Assembly: GCA_019323575.1 (NCBI GenBank) | Contig: JAHWHB010000059.1 | Span: 1-15,711, forward strand | Origin: Candidatus Woesearchaeota archaeon | GTDB lineage: Archaea; Nanobdellota; Nanobdellia; Woesearchaeales; ARS49 | Direction of reading: 5' to 3' | DNA: 15,711 bases | Shown here: positions 12,825 to 15,711 of the stretch, in pieces | Position numbering within the stretch: the stretch's first letter is position 1 | Layout: every line of letters begins with the position of its first letter | Notes under the pieces: model-generated | Told to the model about the DNA's origin: nothing | Databases searched by the model: none | What the model saw: the letters and a program-made list of their open reading frames with translations, nothing else | Translations under genes and position numbers: made by a program

Positions 12825-14348
12825 TCAAATAATCTTAATATTCCCCCTCTCAAGACTATGACGCGTATCACAGTAATGACAGGAAAGAATTGCAGGATTC
12901 CTGCTGATAGTGTAGAAACGAGGGAAAGCATCCTCTCCAGGACTCCTTGAAATACAACTATCATTCTGACACTCAAGCAAACCATCAACAGCATCAGGAA
13001 GCTGAACATTATACTTTTCAACAACCCTGCCATCCCTAATCATGCTAACAGTGGCAGTCGGGCACATAATCGCAATAGTCCTAAGCTCTTCAGGAGACAA
13101 ACGATAATTCACAATCTTCAACAAGCCCTTCTTCTCCATGCCGGACCTGTTAGTTTTCATTTTATCACCAAAAATCATCTCATCCTGCAATTTCTCCAGA
13201 TGCAAAGCAGAATAAATCTGTATAATCTGGCCAGGAGGTATGTGGTCTACTACAACACCGTTTTCAATGCTGTACAAGAACTTTCTGTCTTTCCCGTCAC
13301 CATCACTTCTGAGATCCCTAGAAACAAGGACATTCTCACGAGAACGCGCAGGAGGCACGTAGCCTTTGCCCTTAAAATCCTCGCCAAGAGCGCCAAGAAC
13401 AATACACATATCAACCTCGCGAGAATAAAGCCCGTTGCCCATTTGCGGGAAGAAATAAACATGCTGAGGATGAGTCCTGTAAAGAGTCTTCTCAATCTCA
13501 GGATTCTGAGCATTAATAGGAAGAGGATGCAACAATATAAGATTAGACCTTACATCAGCAAGAGTGTCCTGTTTCACCTGCAAAGCACCAAGAACAGCCT
13601 TTATCTCCCGCTCATCACCGATGCGCTCCTTCTGAACACGAGTAACATAACCAACATCAGCCTCCCTCAAAGCCTCATCAGGAGAAGAACAAATAACGAT
13701 ATCCTCCAACATAGGATGACCTTCAGCCTCAGCATAAACGTACTCAGAAGGCATAGCTAACTGAGGAGGACTCACAAGAAAGAACCTGTTGCCAGGAAAA
13801 CGCCTCAAAGCCTTAATCAAAGAATGAACAGTCCTGCCATTCTTCAAATCACCAATCAAAGCAACATTAAGATTATCAAGCCTGCCCTGAGTCTCCCTAA
13901 TGGAATACAAATCAAGAATGGTCTGCGTAGGATGCTCATGCCTGCCATCACCAGCATTAATCACAGGAATATCAAGCAAGTCAGCAGCATACTGGGCAGC
14001 ACCCTCAAGCTTATGACGAATAACAAGCACGTCAGCCTCATACTGCTTAAGTGTCTCGACGGTGTGATGCATAGACTCATTCTTCTGCAAACTAGTGCTC
14101 TCAGCACTCCCAAAACCAAACCTGTCCATGCCCTGCTTGTGAGAAGCGCGCATAAAACTCAAACGAGTCCTAGTGCTCGGCTCAAAAAAAGCATAAGCCA
14201 TAACGTGATCCTGCAATAGCTTGCTATAAGTAGGTCGTCTAGACTTCCTAGCCTCCTTGAACTTCTCTGTATAATCTAAAATCCAGACAAGCTCATCAGT
14301 AGTAAAATGGTCAATAGAAACAATATCCCTGCCTTTGAAATGAGTCAC
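12825..14348 (-). CDS. pyrB: Aspartate carbamoyltransferase, fused catalytic and regulatory chains (PyrB-PyrI)
   Basis: A 507-residue fusion catalysing carbamoyl phosphate plus aspartate to carbamoyl-aspartate, the committed step of pyrimidine synthesis. Catalytic part (1 to about 325): FFEPSTRTRLSF (STRTR 58-62), Lys89 of the 80s loop (TSLQKNES), EHPTQTILDLYSI (138-150), GDLKNGRTVHSL (Arg172), YVTRVQKERI (234-243) and HPLP (274-277). A linker of roughly 30 residues leads to the regulatory part (about 357-507): NGVVVDHIPPGQII, the allosteric fold, and a zinc domain with Cys460, Cys465, Cys490 and Cys493. The usual Arg after HPLP is Ile here, and the Gln before HPTQ is Glu. Fused ATCases are known in Thermotoga and others. 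The start is a GTG overlapping the purC-like stop (GTGA). Feedback control by nucleotides is expected from the retained regulatory domain. Confidence 0.92.
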   Translation of the reverse strand: MTHFKGRDIVSIDHFTTDELVWILDYTEKFKEARKSRRPTYSKLLQDHVMAYAFFEPSTRTRLSFMRASHKQGMDRFGFGSAESTSLQKNESMHHTVETLKQYEADVLVIRHKLEGAAQYAADLLDIPVINAGDGRHEHPTQTILDLYSIRETQGRLDNLNVALIGDLKNGRTVHSLIKALRRFPGNRFFLVSPPQLAMPSEYVYAEAEGHPMLEDIVICSSPDEALREADVGYVTRVQKERIGDEREIKAVLGALQVKQDTLADVRSNLILLHPLPINAQNPEIEKTLYRTHPQHVYFFPQMGNGLYSREVDMCIVLGALGEDFKGKGYVPPARSRENVLVSRDLRSDGDGKDRKFLYSIENGVVVDHIPPGQIIQIYSALHLEKLQDEMIFGDKMKTNRSGMEKKGLLKIVNYRLSPEELRTIAIMCPTATVSMIRDGRVVEKYNVQLPDAVDGLLECQNDSCISRSPGEDAFPRFYTISRNPAILSCHYCDTRHSLERGNIKII

Positions 14349-15493
14349 TTCTTCAACCTCTCCTTGTAATCAGCCAGGTACTTGTCAAACTCAACACAAG
14401 CCTCCTCCAAAGGAGACGCCTGCGGGAAAGCATTCCAGCCAACCCAAGCATTAGTCGCAGAATACATCAAATTATTGTACTGGTCAAAAAACTGGGCTTC
14501 CAAAGGACGAGGCTGCAAAGTAACAAAAGCCTTCCAGTCAGGATGACCCTCTCTTTCTGCTTTTGCTTTGGCTTCCTTGCACTGCTTAAACCACTCAGGA
14601 TCCAGCGACTTATGCAAATCCCTAGGAGTCTGCTTGCTAACCTTCACAACATTGCCGGATTTAGTCCTATACTGAAAACGATCCTCGTGCCAAGTGCCTG
14701 CAACATCACCAAGAACCTCAAAAGGACCATCACCCATATCCATAACGACAAACTCCTGCTTGCCATCAGGCCTATGAATACTAATAGAAGCAGCATGCTC
14801 GTACAGAATCCTGTTCAACCTCATACGCGCATCATTCAAACGCTGCCACCTCTCCTGACTAAAATTGCCAAGACCACGGGCAACAGCAGAAGAGAAATAC
14901 CTATCATGATCTTCATACTTGCTTGAATGATCCAAAATAGGGAAAGGAAACTTATCACCAGGCTTCAAAGTCTCAGGCAGACCAAAATCGGACAACTTGT
15001 AATTACCTTTTGCGATATTGTCCCAAAAACTACTGTCAGGACCAGCCTCCAAACGCCAAATAAACTCAATAGGATGAACATAATTGTTCACAGGAGGATC
15101 CTGAAAAACAGAATAATCCCAAGATTTTGTTTGTTCATTAAAAGTCGGCTTCAAAATATTAACCATCTGCATACGCAAAGTACGCGGAACCTGCCTGTTC
15201 TCCCTAAACCAGTCCAAATACAAATGAGAACAACCCAAATCATCAACAGGATTCAAATAACAAGTAGGAATACCGGCTTTTGCAGCCATCTCATGATTGA
15301 AAGCAGCAGCAAGAGCAACAGGACGATTATCCATCACCTTGCCATCAGGCATAGGCATCCTACCCCAGTCAAGAATACTATACTGGTCACGATAAATAAA
15401 ATCAAACACACCAGGCTTTTTGGCAGTAGGCTCCTCAATAACACCCAAAGACTTAACACTAGTACCCTTTTCAACAGTTCTCAAATAACTCAT
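14345..15493 (-). CDS. purC: SAICAR synthetase-like protein (PurC family), long form
   Basis: A 382-residue protein, longer than the roughly 240-300 residues of usual PurC, which joins aspartate to CAIR in purine synthesis. PurC-like elements run in order: FIYRDQYSILDWGRMP (32-47, matching the ...D.xSxxDWG substrate strand), PIEFIWR (141-147), FPFPILDHSSKYED (182-195, the PxFTPTTK-like region), DGKQEFVV (243-250, the KFEFG-like strand) and GDVAGTWHEDRF (262-273, the D(E/V)xGTPDSSRF-like loop), then VSKQTPR (285-291). An extra C-terminal segment of about 85 residues (298-382), rich in Lys, Glu and aromatics, has no counterpart that I recognise. The ATG overlaps the stop of the probable purE gene, and its stop overlaps the pyrBI start. 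Context supports nucleotide synthesis. A divergent PurC-like activity remains possible. Confidence 0.75.
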   Translation of the reverse strand: MSYLRTVEKGTSVKSLGVIEEPTAKKPGVFDFIYRDQYSILDWGRMPMPDGKVMDNRPVALAAAFNHEMAAKAGIPTCYLNPVDDLGCSHLYLDWFRENRQVPRTLRMQMVNILKPTFNEQTKSWDYSVFQDPPVNNYVHPIEFIWRLEAGPDSSFWDNIAKGNYKLSDFGLPETLKPGDKFPFPILDHSSKYEDHDRYFSSAVARGLGNFSQERWQRLNDARMRLNRILYEHAASISIHRPDGKQEFVVMDMGDGPFEVLGDVAGTWHEDRFQYRTKSGNVVKVSKQTPRDLHKSLDPEWFKQCKEAKAKAEREGHPDWKAFVTLQPRPLEAQFFDQYNNLMYSATNAWVGWNAFPQASPLEEACVEFDKYLADYKERLKK

Positions 15494-15711
15494 TTTTTCA
15501 CCCCATACTTAGCTTTCAAAGCATCAAGACTTTCAGCAGTCAAAGGAACAACCTCCTTAAACTCATCATACTTTCTAACACCACCCTCAAGATAATCAAC
15601 AATTCTTTCACCGACTCGTGCATTATTCCTAGAAACAACCTTGGCGCCAAACAAAGCAAGATTAGTCGGATTCTCAAAACCAACAAAAACCACGCCTTGA
15701 TTTCTACTGGT
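15490..15711 (-). CDS. Probable PurE-like (AIR carboxylase/mutase) C-terminal fragment
   Basis: The frame is open to the window edge, so the start is outside. An internal GTG at 15693-15691 need not be the start. Visible residues run TSRNQGVFVGFENPTNLALFGAKVVSRNN and on. The pattern G-V-x-V-x-x-E-N-x-x-N-x-A-L-F-(A/G)-A-K resembles the C-terminal strand and helix of PurE, where substrate-contacting Asn/Ala lead into the last helix. A charged tail of about 30 residues follows. It overlaps the purC-like ATG by ATGA, and PurE followed by PurC is a common order, since PurE makes the CAIR used by PurC. The context raises confidence; the sequence alone is too short to be certain. Confidence 0.5.
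   Translation of the reverse strand, partial: TSRNQGVVFVGFENPTNLALFGAKVVSRNNARVGERIVDYLEGGVRKYDEFKEVVPLTAESLDALKAKYGVKK

Noticed and set aside
14927..15595. 222-residue + strand frame over the purC-like and purE-like genes
   Set aside because: It crosses two overlapping real genes, has no domain, promoter or ribosome site, and shows shadow composition.

Overview
The window reads as a stretch of a small archaeal genome, most likely a DPANN-type lineage (Woesearchaeota or Pacearchaeota-like). The evidence is TATA/BRE promoters placed 25-29 bases before start codons, many apparently leaderless genes, ATGA/GTGA gene overlaps, AbrB-PhoU regulators, a PyrB-PyrI fusion and very compact gene packing. 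The lineage is an inference, because no rRNA is present. Coding density is high. No gap exceeds about 170 bases, and I see no tRNA, rRNA, CRISPR array or insertion sequence.

Left part (1-2000): the tail of an unknown gene overlaps a small flavin split-barrel protein on the + strand. It converges on a - strand pair of CheD-like (cysteine amidohydrolase-fold) proteins. Both members of the pair keep a Ser-x5-Cys-x16-His arrangement that matches the Thr-Cys-His triad of the chemotaxis deamidase CheD, although no chemotaxis gene is nearby. A 91-residue orphan with its own promoter lies upstream of them.

2051-4927 (- strand): an operon of class II lysyl-tRNA synthetase, a RimB-like retropepsin and a RimK-like ATP-grasp amino-acid ligase, joined by an ATGA overlap and a 1-base gap. 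Ligase plus protease suggests an add-and-remove amino-acid tailing system.

5097-10275: a 1043-residue + strand protein carries the phosphohistidine and PEP/pyruvate-binding halves of PPDK/Enzyme I. Its nucleotide-binding half is replaced by what look like three tandem receiver-like alpha/beta domains. It converges, with overlapping stop codons, on two tandem AbrB-PhoU paralogues. This is the most unusual part of the window.

10431-11249 (+ strand): a cluster of five very small genes. The first three are chained by stop/start overlaps, a strong GC hairpin follows, and then come two 46-residue zinc ribbons with identical cysteine spacing. A - strand anchored surface protein, with a Pro-Val/Thr/Ala stalk and a cysteine-rich tip, converges on them.

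12081-15711 (- strand): a metallophosphoesterase, then a nucleotide-biosynthesis operon read from the window edge inward: probable purE C-terminus, a long purC-like gene and a pyrBI fusion, each overlapping the next by four bases.
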